From: Saprolegnia diclina VS20
Lineage: Eukaryota; Oomycota; Saprolegniomycetes; Saprolegniales; Saprolegniaceae
Length of the DNA stretch: 61,158 bases
NCBI RefSeq assembly: GCF_000281045.1
Contig: NW_008246110.1
Coordinates: 377,444-438,601 of the forward strand
Direction: 5' to 3'
Shown: positions 1 through 11,200 of the stretch, in pieces
How positions within the stretch are numbered: position 1 is the first letter of the stretch
Layout of the letters: the number at the start of each line of letters is the position of its first letter
Position numbers and translations under genes: made by a program
The notes under the pieces: model-generated
Told to the model about the DNA's origin: nothing
The model's input: the letters and a program-made list of their open reading frames with translations, nothing else
Databases searched by the model: none

Positions 1-3000
1 TGGCCGCCCGACTGGAGCAGCAGCAGCTTGTCAAAGAGCTCGAAAAGGACGGTCGACGGCTGGTGGATTGTGCACACGACCGTGCGACCCGACTGCGCAA
101 TGCGCTTGACGCACTCCATGACGATCGTGGCGGCGCGCGAGTCGAGACCGGTCGTCGGCTCGTCCAGAAAGAGAATGCTCGGGTTCGAGAGGAGCTCGAC
201 ACCAATCGTGACGCGCTTGCGCTCGCCCAGCGACAAGGCAAAGAGCTGCGCGTTGGCGCGCGCCTGGAGCTCGAGCACGACCAAAACATCGCGCACAAAG
301 CCCGCGCGCTCGCCCGCAGACGTCGACGACGGCAGCCGCAACGCCGCGCAAAAAAGGAACGCCTCGACGACCGTCGACGTCTCCTCGTAGATATCAAACT
401 GCTCGCAGTAGCCCATGAGGATATTGAACGTCGTGCGGTCCATCGGGTGGCCGTTGACATACAGGTCGCCGGCAATGACACCGGCCGTCTTGCGCCCGGC
501 GATGACGTCCATGAGCGTTGTCTTGCCGGCCCCCGTCGAGCCCATGAGCGCCGTGAGCGTCCCGGGCTCAAAGCAGCCGTGGATGCCCTGGAGCAGCTGG
601 CGGCTACTCTTTTGCTTCTTGGCGCCGACTTGGATCGTGTACGAGAGGTCGCGGAAGGCGAGCGTCACAGGCGAAAACGCGAGGCTGTTGAGCCCACTCT
701 CGTCACTCGCATCGAGCACAGCAATGAACGTCGCGTCGGGGGTCGTCGGCGTCGCCAGTGCCATCTCGCTCAAGTCAAACGAGAGACTACGCGCAGCGAC
801 GCTGTTGCTCATCGCGTCGTCCGTGTGCCCCGCGTGCGCCGGGCGAATGCGCACGTACGTGTAGAGCACGGTCGTGAGCGCGAGCTCGACGACGTAAAAC
901 CCGAGAAGGAAGAGGACGCTCGACCAAATGTAGTCGTCGTTGATCGAGAAGCCAAAGGCGTCGAGAGCGAGGTTGCCGACGCGGCCGACCTTTTGCACAG
1001 GCGTGTCGTAGAGCGGTGTCGACGTCAGAAACTCGTTTTGGACCGCGGCCCGGAGCGCCCACGCCATGGGGTTGCACCAATAGAGCCACTGCCACCCGGC
1101 GGAGATCGACGGCCCCGGCATGATGTACCCGGACGAGACCATGTGCAAGCACATGGCAAACATTGAGAGCACCTTGGCGAGAACGGCGTCGGGCGAGATC
1201 GCAGTCCACAGCTTAAAGAACTGCGTGTACACGAGCGACGTCAAGTACACAAGCCCGACAAAGACGCCAAAGTTGCCGTGGAGACCCACACCAAAGTAGA
1301 GCGGCGAGCAAAAGGCGAGTGCTTGGGGCAAGGTCCAGAGCCACTCGAGGAGCGCCTCGGAAATCGCATACGTCGAAATCGGGAAGAAGTGAAAGGCCGA
1401 CTGCTTGTAGAGCACATGGCGACGTGAGATACCCGACTCGATCGACGTGAGCGTCGCCAGCGCTTGGAAGAGCAGCGCGAGGAAGAAGAGCGACATCTTG
1501 ATCGGCACGAGCGCAGCTTCTTCGGACGCCGTCGTAGCTTTTCGACCAATGTCGAGGAAGACCGTGCCGATGATCGAACCCATGACCAGCGCCTGGGCAA
1601 AGCGCGACTTGTTGAACTTCTTGTCGCGGATCGATCGATGCCTTGAGCGTCCGGCCAAAGACGACACCGAAGCTCCTGCCGTAGCTCAGTCTACTGTGCT
1701 GCGTCACAGGCTTGGACGAAAACGTCCACTCGAGCTTATTGGTGGCCGCGAGCTGGCGCCGAAGGGCGGCGTGCGCGGTGCTCTCACGGAAGCGCGCGGC
1801 AAACTGACTGCGCTGCGTGGGGCGACTTGCCACGGGGCAGCTCGTAGTTGCAAAGCGCACACCCAGCGGCGTCGTGACCTCTTGGAGAAAATCGGCAATG
1901 TCCTTGCGGGCCGGGCAGACATAGCCCAAACTTTCAAAGTACGCAGGTAACTCGGTGCGCGGGCCGTTGTAGATCATCTCGCCCTTGTCGAGCACAATGA
2001 TGTCGTCAAAGAGATCGTAGACTTCGGGCGGCGGCTGCAACATCGACATGACCACCGTCTTCTCGAGCAGCTCGGCCATCGTGCGAATGGCCCTGGCAAT
2101 GTCGAACGTCGTCGAGGCGTCGAGGCCGTTGGAGAACTCGTCAATGAGCAGCGTCGGCGCACGACCGGTAAGCATCTCGGCAACCGTCACGCGGCGCTTC
2201 TGACCGCCCGAGACGCCGCGGATCATGTCGTCACCAAGTGGCGTGTCGGCGCACTCGGTCAAGCCAAACACCGAGATGAGGATGTCAACCATGTGCTCTT
2301 CGTTCGCCGCGAGCGGGTCGTCGACGTCGACCGTGCCCACGAGGCACTTGTGCGCAAAATCGAGCGTCTCCTTGACCGTGAGCATCGGGTAGTGGTGGTC
2401 TTGCTGCTGCACGTACGTCGTGAGCGACGCGAGGTCGACTTGGTCGGGCGTGCACCCGTTGTACGTGATAGTGCCCGTGAGCGCCTCGTTCGATCCCGGC
2501 TTGGTGAGACCCGCAATGAGCTTGAGCAGCGACGTCTTGCCGCAGCCCGGTGGCCCCAGAATCTACCAACATTGAGAACGCTACTCAAAATGTTTTCAGA
2601 TTTGGATACCAGTGTCATGGACCCGGGCTTGAGATGCGCATCAATGTTGTTGAGAATGACCCGTGTCTGGATCGTCGTGCAAGATAACGACGGCGGCGAG
2701 AAGGACGACGCGAGCGTCTGCACACTCGAGTCCGATGGCTTGACCTTGGCCGTGTAGCTCACGCCGCGGAGGCGGATCTCGGCCGTTGGCACTTGCGACG
2801 TCTGGCAAAGCTTGGCTCGGATCTGCTTGATGAGGTTGCGGAAGCCAAGCGCCTGGATGTTCTCCTTCGTAAACACCGTCGAAATGATCTGCTGCGTGCT
2901 CGTCGGGTCCTGGTTGCGCTGGCTGCTCAGAATCACGTCTTGCGTGATGCCATGGCTCTGGCAAAACGAGTCGAATAGAAACGTCGCGCGACCTGGCGAC

Positions 3001-3098
3001 ACCACGTCGTTGTCGGTTGCCCATCCGCCATCGCGGTCGTCGTGGTGGCTGGCGACGGCGTGGGCCAGCGAGAGAAGACTACGACTCGACGCGGTCAT
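1..3098 (-). CDS. PDR-type ABCG transporter, 5' part; frameshifted; runs off left edge
   Basis: ATP-driven full-size half-swapped ABC exporter of the pleiotropic drug resistance (ABCG) type, expected in the plasma membrane. The start is the ATG at 3098 (MTASSRSLL). One 47-bp intron lies at 2563-2609 (GTATCC...TAG). Exon 2 opens directly into Walker A of NBD1 (GPPGCGKTS, about residues 166-174), followed by VSGGQKRRV (about 280) and the degenerate PDR Walker B TLLIDEFSNGLD. TMD1 follows, then NBD2 with GSTGAGKTT, LSLGERKRV and LDEPTTGLDS; TMD2 lies beyond position 1. At 1629-1639 the plus strand reads GATCGATCGAT. Removing one 4-bp copy restores the frame, and the rest (1630 to 1) is open without stops. 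As written, the protein goes out of frame near residue 472 and ends at 1213. This could be a recent null allele or a sequence error. Family assignment is certain; functionality is not. Confidence 0.92.
2563..2609 (-). other. Intron of the ABCG gene
   Basis: 47 bp, GTATCC...GGTAG, phase 0. Splicing joins MTL to ILGPPGCGKTS and so restores Walker A of NBD1. Unspliced, the frame reads into unrelated sequence. Confidence 0.9.
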
Positions 3099-3541
3099 GG
3101 CCAATTTAAGAGTACGAGCACAAGGAGCAGAAAATAAGACTCGTACGTTTTCTGCGGTCACGTCTCGGATGTTGGCGGTTGCGTTGTCCGCTGTTTGATC
3201 GCGATCGTCAGGTCGTCGGTGACGTGATCGCATTGGCCGTTTCATCGACCAATCATATGCCGCCTAAAACATATGTTGACGCAATCATTGGAACGTGCGG
3301 CCAGGAACGCTGTACAGGTCCCGCGCACGATGCAGTACACTCCAAGAATGCACCTGTCGCAGCGTCCCTGTACACGATCGCATACATACATACATTGGAC
3401 AATAGTGTGCTTTTGTCGTTGTATCGCATCTCTCCGTACGCAGCTCACTCCCAACGACCAAGTGCTGGTGCCAACTCCCACGCATTCAGCGTAGCCAAAT
3501 ACAAAGCTAACTGTGGATGAACCACACTTCACTGCGACTTG
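3099..3541. other. Intergenic region, ABCG promoter side
   Basis: 443 bp between the 3' end of the next gene (3542) and the ABCG start (3098). It holds a CCAAT on the minus strand (3232-3236) and another on the plus strand (3249-3253), about 135-155 bp upstream of the ABCG ATG. No RNA gene, repeat family or other ORF with coding character was seen. Confidence 0.6.
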
Positions 3542-4390
3542 TTAGTGGTTGCTCACGTCGAACGAGTCTTTGACGAGTGCGCCAAGCGCCGTTGCGCGCT
3601 GGTTGCCACTCGACGCCATCTCGCGCGACAACGCCAAGTGCCGACTTGTTGGCACCGCTGTCGTCGCACGCTTCGTCGAGCCGCGCGTCACCGGGTCTGT
3701 GTTGTTGGTGACAAAGACCTCGTCCATGGTCGTCTGCCACACAGGCACTGCAGCTTGGACTCGCGCTACCTCGCAGGTCGCTGGCCGCAGCGGACGAGGG
3801 ACGATCAGTAGAGTCGGCGGTGGCATTTCACGGCAGCCGTCGACTGGCGACGTTGCATGTAACAGCAGCTTTTCCTGGACGTCTCCCTGTACGTTTGGTC
3901 GCAAATCGGTGCCCGGCTCGGGCATGCAACGAGGCGTGGCGTCCGTCGTGCGTATCTGGTCGTCCGAAGCCTCGCAGCTGCCGTAGGGCGCTGCGCCGAG
4001 GACCTTCGTCGTCTCGTGCTTGTCAAGAGCGCTGTCTTCAAGACTAGTTCGATCAGCGGGCTCCCGCCAGTCGCCGGGGCGCTGGCCCTCGGCAAATGTC
4101 ACCGTCTTCTTCTTCTTCTTCCTCTTCTGCTCTGTCGATGGCAGGCTGCTGCGACGGATTTGGTTCCCACTTGGAGCTTTTATCAAGGACGAAGACTTTG
4201 ACGTGGAGATGGCAGGTTGAAGCCGGCGACTGCGCTCGGTGGTGGCGGGCGATGCGGTCACCAAAGCCACTCGACTCGATACGTCTCGCGGTCGCAATAC
4301 CTCGGTTGGCAGAACGCTCACAAACAGTTCGTCGGGAGCCCTTGGTCGCACGTCAAGAGCGCATGCCGACGCCCTACACCGCACCTGCAT
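3542..4390 (-). CDS. Hypothetical basic, low-complexity protein with a PP1-docking motif
   Basis: Single-exon reading frame of 282 codons from the ATG at 4390. No enzyme domain is recognised. The visible feature is a Lys run followed by KKTVTFAEG, a textbook RVxF-type docking motif for protein phosphatase 1 (K-x-V-x-F, here KTVTF), about one third into the protein. The rest is rich in Ser, Thr, Pro, Arg and Asp and is probably disordered. The ATG lies only 17 bp after the stop of the upstream same-strand gene, too close for an ordinary promoter. The two may therefore be one transcription unit or one gene whose junction I could not resolve: a phase-correct join exists, but its intron would be only 29 bp. 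Codon use is less biased than in neighbouring conserved genes. Likely a nuclear or cytoplasmic PP1-binding regulator; this is inference from the motif alone. Confidence 0.55.
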   Translation of the reverse strand: MQVRCRASACALDVRPRAPDELFVSVLPTEVLRPRDVSSRVALVTASPATTERSRRLQPAISTSKSSSLIKAPSGNQIRRSSLPSTEQKRKKKKKTVTFAEGQRPGDWREPADRTSLEDSALDKHETTKVLGAAPYGSCEASDDQIRTTDATPRCMPEPGTDLRPNVQGDVQEKLLLHATSPVDGCREMPPPTLLIVPRPLRPATCEVARVQAAVPVWQTTMDEVFVTNNTDPVTRGSTKRATTAVPTSRHLALSREMASSGNQRATALGALVKDSFDVSNH

Positions 4391-4407
4391 GAGCTTACGA
4401 AGCGCAA

Positions 4408-5057
4408 CTAGACCGCATACTGCTGCTGCTGGCGATCGTCGGACGTCCCTTGTGGCAGGTACTCGTCATCTGGTGGAGAGAGGCCAATATCGCTGTCGTC
4501 ACAGTCTAGCATACGATGGCAACCGAGACACAGACCGTACAGGCCGCACCGAGAAAGTCCAGCCGCGTGGCTTCGAGTGCTGGGTCGTTCGAGGACGAGC
4601 GCTTGCGCAGCATCTCGGGCGTGACGTGTGGCGTCCACGCGCCATGCGTCGGCGGCGTCGATGCTACGTGTGCGCTCTGTCGACGCGCCGGCAAGCCCGT
4701 TTGGTCGAACAGAGACGTCGGTGGCTGCGCTTCGTCAAAACTGCGCTCGCGCACCGCTCGTGGTGCTTCAACATAGCTGGTAGGAGACGATAATGCCGTC
4801 GCGGCGGCTCGTTTCGAGGTCACACCTGCCGGTGGCGACGTCATCAGCGCCACCTCGGTCGATTGCTCAAGGTACGCGGCCCACGGCGTTCGAAGCGGTG
4901 CGACAACACGCGTCTCATTCTTCGCGTGGTCGACGCTCCGGCGTCGCGGCGAGACCAGCGGCTCTCTTGCTGTGGCCGACAGTGTCGTGTCGAGATCGGC
5001 CAGGCAGACACGCTTGGCGCGCCCGCGCGTCACCGCCTCCCGTCGCCGCTTGCTCAT
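4408..5057 (-). CDS. Hypothetical basic Ser/Arg-rich protein, probably two exons
   Basis: Starts at the ATG at 5057 (MSKRRREAVTRGRAKR), a basic N-terminus resembling a nuclear localisation signal. Exon 1 continues to about 4549. Without splicing it stops at 4506. A 42-bp GT...TAG intron (about 4507-4548, donor GTGCGG) would join it in phase to an acidic, Gln-rich tail ending ...DDRQQQQYAV at 4408. A shorter 35-bp intron using the GTACGG donor is also phase-compatible. No known domain is visible; the middle is rich in Ser, Thr, Pro and Ala. The gene is in tandem with the HECT gene (stop 5212), 154 bp away. I do not assign a function. The 3' exon rests on composition and phase only. Confidence 0.5.
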
Positions 5058-5211
5058 CAAGCTACTTCTGCGTGACGCGTGCAATCACACAATAGGCGCG
5101 ATCTTGCCAAGCGGCGCCGATCTTAGTTCTTCGAGAAATCTTTGCCGACGCTTCCTCCTCCTCCGACGCGCTGCGGTGCAACAGTCATGCTAGTCTTATC
5201 GTCGTGTTAGG

Positions 5212-8200
5212 CTACGCGATAAGGATACCGCCGAGGCCAAAGTTGATGGTCGCCAGCAGCATCTCGTGCATCTTTTGCTTGGTCGTATACGGCGGCAGCT
5301 CGACCGAGAAGAAGCACGTGTGGGCGACTGGCAAGCTCAACGCGGCGTCGCGCCCGCCCTTTTTCGTGAGCTTGAACGGCTGCGGCCACTTGCCCCGGGG
5401 AAGGCGCGACCGGCCCCACGCAAAGCGCACAAAGTCGGAGCGCTGCTCGTCCGAGAAGGACGCCATGACGTCCCAGAAGAGCTGGACTGTCTCGTCGTGC
5501 TCCGTGTAGCCATCGTAGCGCGTGTGCTGGCGCCAGATCGCAATGTCGATCTTTGGGCTGCCGCACGTCAGCATCTCCATCTCTTGCCACGTGAGAAGCG
5601 TCAATACCCGCAGCGGGAAGAGCGCTGCGAGCCCTCGCCGCATCGCGTTGCATTGAACGTCGACTTCGTGCAAGCGGTAGCTTTCCACGAGCCGGCAGTA
5701 CTCGCTTCGGTTGGCAAAGGTCACGGCAAGCGAAGCGCCGTTCGGGACGAGCTCGACGAGCTGCCCGTTCGAGCCAAAGGTCGTAAAGCGCAGCTCCAAG
5801 TCGGCAAACGCGGTCTGAAACTGCGCGTCGTTTGTGATCCCGTCGGCCTCGCAGTCGCGGATCCCATCGAGCATCTGGACGAGGAGCGCGTCCGTGCCCT
5901 CGAGGTCGGCGCGGTCCACCGGCTGCTGCAAGAGGTGCTTCCACACGAGCGGGCAAAATGCAAACGGAAAGTCGCCGCGGGTCCGTAGGGAAATGCCCTG
6001 CGACGCCACATGAGTATCAATCTTTCAACGTATCAAGGTGGCACGTACGAGCAATTTGCCAACGAATTCGAGCATTTGAATCGCTACCGGCGACGTGCAC
6101 CGGCTGTTGGGAAGGTACATGCCTCGGTTGAGCCCTAGCCCACACGACAATATGATGAGAGAGCACTAGCATGGACTTGGATTGTCCACTATAACAAGCG
6201 GGCAGATGGAATACCAGTGTTGTGCTGGCCGTTGGGACACAGCAGAAACAGGGCGAAGTGCGCACCGAAGAGGTCGTCGACCATCGAGTTGGTGCCTTCA
6301 CGGTACACGCCGCCCCAGTCGACGCCCTCCTCGCCGCGGAATTTGACGCTGAAGAGCCGGCCTTTGCTGTCGATTTTGCGCCGAAGGGCTTTCGTGTCGA
6401 CGCTCTGCAGCTGCCGGAACGCTTGCGCGAAGAAACACTCGGAGACCGACGGCTCCACCTCGCGGTCTTCGCGGGACTCGAGCGCGCGTAGCCGATCGAG
6501 CGTGATGCGCGCCGTCGCGTTGGCGTTGGTCGTCTCGGTGGCCACGCCCGTGGCTTCGATCGCGGCCTCGACGACCTTTTGCTTGGCTTCGAAAAAGATG
6601 CAGTGGCTCAGCGACCGCAGCTACCACGTGCTCCTGAGCTACGCTGCGGTATCGCGTCATGTACCTTGTGGGCAATGGACCACGACGACGTGACGTCGCT
6701 GAGGTCGAGCAGTGGCATGCACGCTGCAAGCCGCGCGTTGAAGCAGCGCAGCAGTGCGTACCGGAGCTGAATCTACAAGCAACAATACGTGAGCGTCATT
6801 GAATCGACATGCGACGCAGACGGTCGAGAGCGGCAGATGCAAAAGCAGCGAGCACCGAAGCCCGTCCAAGGTCGGATGGATGCGAATGTCGGCCGGCGCC
6901 AAGTCGGTCGCGGGGCCGCTGCCGTCGAGCAACGGGTTCTCCATGTGCAAATTGACCCAGTCGACGAGCTGCGCGTCCATGGCGTTGGTCCATCGCATAG
7001 CTTGCAACGCCGCCAGACTCGCCTCGAGGGACTGGAGGCTGCAGCGCGCCAGCTGCCGTTCCAGAGCCAGACCCACCGCCGTGATCGTCATCGAAAGCCT
7101 TGGCGACGTCGCACGCGGCGTATAAGTGTACCGGACGGCGTTGCCAGCGATTTCCATCACCTCGGTGACGACGATCGGTGTCCAAACAATGGCCGCGTCG
7201 TCGACACCGTCGTCGGGCACGATGGCCGACGCCATCTCGAGACCGTCGTACTCGGTCAAGCGCGCATCGAGGCACACCCGAAGCGAGTGGGCCCCGGGGT
7301 ACACAGTCTCGCCGCGCGTGGCGTCCTCGACGACGGTCGACGCACCGTGCACATCGAGCCAGAGAAGCGTGACGAGGTCCTGCGAGAGCGGCGCCGAGGG
7401 GTCTTGGGCTAGATGCGCGGCCAGCTGCATGGTCTCGTAGATGACGAGCAGGAGATTTGGCGCTTCCGAAGGCACGAGCAACGGCGGCGCGATCGGCGTC
7501 ACCAACCTCGGCACGTCGGCGCTCGCGTGTTGGACAACGACCGCGAGTTCGAGAAGCTGCAACAGATGCGACGACACAAACGGCTTGCCCTTCTTGAGCT
7601 CACTCTGCGCTTGCGCCAGTGCGAGTTGGCCCATGCGCTGAAGCGGCGTCAAGTCTGGCAGCGTAGCGAACGCCGAGATGTTGGCGAGGAGCTGCAAAAG
7701 AAGCTGAATGACCTTGTGTTTCTTCGGAGCCCGCGGCGACTGGAGGTACTGCACCAGCGCGCCGTAGACGCAGTCGTTGTGCACCGACGGCGGCGAGACG
7801 CGCTGCAAGAGGAACTCGAGGAGCCAGCACGCATACTCGAGCGACGGCTGCGTGAGCACGTCGGCTTCGTTGCGCCATTGAATACTGGGCACCGCCTGCA
7901 CCTGCAGCCGAAAGCCGTAGCTCGTCGCTGCCTCGTTTTCTTCGGCCGCAGAAAACTTGAGCCAAAACGTCGCTTGGGGCACCCACACGTCCGTGAACGG
8001 CTTGGTCGCCGAGAACGTTGCGAGTTGCTGCTTGCAGTCGACGTCAGCGTACAAACTGAGCGTCGTCTTGCCCACCAAGAGGCTCCGCTTGTCGAAGATG
8101 ACGCGCACGGTCGGTGCACTCGGGCCGTGGACGACTGCAATGTACTCGGCACGGTGGTAGTACGGGTGCAAGGACTCGACATCGACGCTCGTTGTCGGCG

Positions 8201-11200
8201 ACCCTTCTTGGGCCACTTTGGTCGAATCGACAAAGTGTTGAATGCACTCGGCGACGAGCACGGGCGTCACCGGACTCTTCTCGATCGCGACGAGCGCCAC
8301 GAGCTTGGTCTCGAGCGCGTCTTTGAGCGGCGCAATGTGCCCCACGTCTTGCGCTGCAAAGGACCCGGCGGCCACGAGTTTGAGCAGCTGGACAAACGAC
8401 GAGGCGCCACCGACCATCGCGAGGACTTGGAGCGGGTCGGACGTGGCCATGACCAGTCCGACGATCGCGTGGCGGGCGTAGTACGTCGAGAGCGCTTGCT
8501 CGGTTCGCAGCGCGACCGCGTAGATGCTCTGCACGTCGACGAGCGGTTCGTCAAACACTTTGATCCAGCGTTTTGCGTGCGTTGGCGCTACGTACGCCTC
8601 TTCCATCGCGCCGTTCTCCGTGTTGAGGAACGCGAGCAGCACGCCGTGGGACGGGTGGCAGCGCACGAGCGTCCCGGACCGGCCGGCGCTTGAGAGCCGC
8701 GGCACCGGGCCCACCGTCTCGGCGACCGTCAAGACGAGGTTGGTCGGAAGGTAACTGGGGTCCAAGGGTGCGATTGCCCCCGACGGCAGCCGCGCCAAAA
8801 TCGGTGCCAGCGTCGCCGCCATGAGACCCGTGTCGACCAACGCCGGTGCGTCATCCGTGCCCGAGGTAGCTTCGAGGAGGAGCATGTCGGGCTGCTCGGC
8901 GACTTCCAGCGCGGCGGCGTCATCAAGTGACGCGTCCGACGCGTGGCAAAACGCGTCCGTTTGAAGATTCAACGGCGTCGAGAAGCGCCGGCCGTGCTCC
9001 ATGAGCCACTCGACGGCGCGGTTCGAGTCTTGGCCGCAGAGGTCGAGCGCCATGAGGATCAGCCGTGGCGGACAGCCCGAAATGAGCTGCAAATCGCGTA
9101 TCTTTTCGTCGCGCGAGGCGTCCTGCACGGCAACGGTCGCCCTCGCCGCCGCTGCATGCGCCTCGCGCTGCCGCTGCTGCTGCCGGAAGCGTTCCGCGGG
9201 CTCGCCCATGAGCCACTCGACAGCGGCGTTCGGGTCGTCACGGGCGTGCTCGAGCGCGGCCAAGCACAGTTCCATTTCAAACCCCATCGCTGCCAGCGTC
9301 GAGGCAAAGCCCTGTCGCGTCGGTGGCACCGTGTCCAGCGACGACGACGACGTTGACGTTGACGGCGGCGGATCCACAACGACCGGCGCAACCGGCTCGG
9401 GCACACCGCGAAACATCTGTGGGCCCAAGGGCGTCGACGCTTCAATGAGGCGCGAGAGGATGCTGCGACTCCGCTCTTGCAGGTCGACGACGCTCACAAA
9501 CTGTGCGAGATGCAAGGGCGTCAGCGCCGTCGCCAAGAGACTCGAGAGCGTCGTCACGGCCTCGTGCTGCATCGTCGAGTGGCGCAAGAACGACTGCAAC
9601 GCCAAGAGCGCGCGCGACCGGATCTGCGCTCGCCACAAGGACGCGTCGTCGTCAAGGCTCGCAAACTGCAGCAAAATTGGCATGAGCTCCAAGCTAAAAA
9701 TGGTCGGCCCGACCGACGGCGCCAGCTGCATCTCTTCGATCGGCGTCACCGCATGCCACGCCACGTCTTGGACGTTGTCGTCTTCGTCAAAGACGACGCG
9801 GGCCGTGGCTTGCACGCGGTGGATGAGCGTAGCGACCAGTGGCGGCGCCGTGTCACCGGTGACCACGTGCACCTTGCCGCCAATGCGGAAGCAGTCCGAG
9901 TGCGCACCGAGCACGCAGAGCGCACCGAGGGCCCGTAGCACCGTCGTCCGCGCGCGTAAGTTGCTCTCGAGCGACGGAAGCGCGCTCACGATCGGCGCGG
10001 CCTTGCGAATCGCGAGCCCGAGGACATCGGCCACCTTGGTGCGCCAGTTGGGCGTGTTGAGGAGCAGCCGAAGCAGCGCGACCGCCTCGGACGCAAGCGT
10101 CAAGTAGATCTGGCCGGTTTGGAATCCCAACGGATTCGAGAGCGACTCGGTCATCGACTGCGAGATGGTACTGTTGAGACTCGAGACGCCGCTGCAGATC
10201 GAGTCCGAGACGCGGTCCAAGAGCGTGTCGAGGAACACCGACTCTGTGCCGAGCAGCGCGCCGATCTGACTCGGTGCCACGGACGGCGCCACTTGCCGAA
10301 GAATGAGCTGCACCATGCGCTGGACGCGGGGCGACCCGAGCCGGAGAAGCATCACAAACTCCCGAAGCATGCTCGGTTTCGTCACGTGCTCGATCGCGGG
10401 GTACGTATGACTCTGCGAAAAGAGAAACCGGAGCAGCGAGAAGACGAGGCTCTCGATCTCCAACGGCTCGAGCACCTCGTTGAGGTTGGCCGCCATCACG
10501 ATCGGGATCGGCGTTGAGAGCGAGCGCAGCATGGACGGCTGCTGCGCGCGAATGAGGTGCTCGGCGTCGTGCAAGATGCGTGTCGCAGCGCTGAGCTCCT
10601 TCTCGACCATCTCAAACACCTTGCGGTGGAGCTCGATCGAGAACCAGAGACGCTGCGCAATCGGCAGCTCGAGCGCCGATGCCGCCGCCGCCGACTTGGC
10701 CGCATCGCTCAAGTCGGACTTCTGCTTTTCCCGAAGCGGTGCGACCACCGACGCTTTTTCTTGCCGACGCTTCTTGGCACTGAGCGCAGATTGAATGGCT
10801 TCAACTTCACAGCGCTCGCGGATGCCCGAGATGGCCACGATGCCCAAGTACTGAAACGCAAGGTACGCTGCGTCTTGCACCAGCCGCCGTGAGAGCACCG
10901 CTTCGTCGTAGCTGCGCGGCAACGGCGGCAACGATGCGCCCGCATCGCCTTCGTCGTCTGAGAACACAAAGTGATCTTCCACGGCCTCGAGAGCCTGGAT
11001 CTGCGTCTGGACGCATGTGACATGGCGCACCCACTTGGACGATTGCGACGACCGAAAGTGACGCTGGAGACGCGTCATGCCGTCACGGAGCGTGCGCCAG
11101 TCGCGCGCCGAAGCCACGTGCGACCAGAGGGGCACGTTGGTGCGGCTCCACTGGCACTTGGTGAGCAACGCGTTCCAGCCCGCGGGATTCGCATGGCTCG

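Noticed and set aside
63-1166. 367-codon plus-strand frame over the ABCG gene
   Set aside because: Antisense shadow; the minus strand encodes NBD2 with all ABC motifs.
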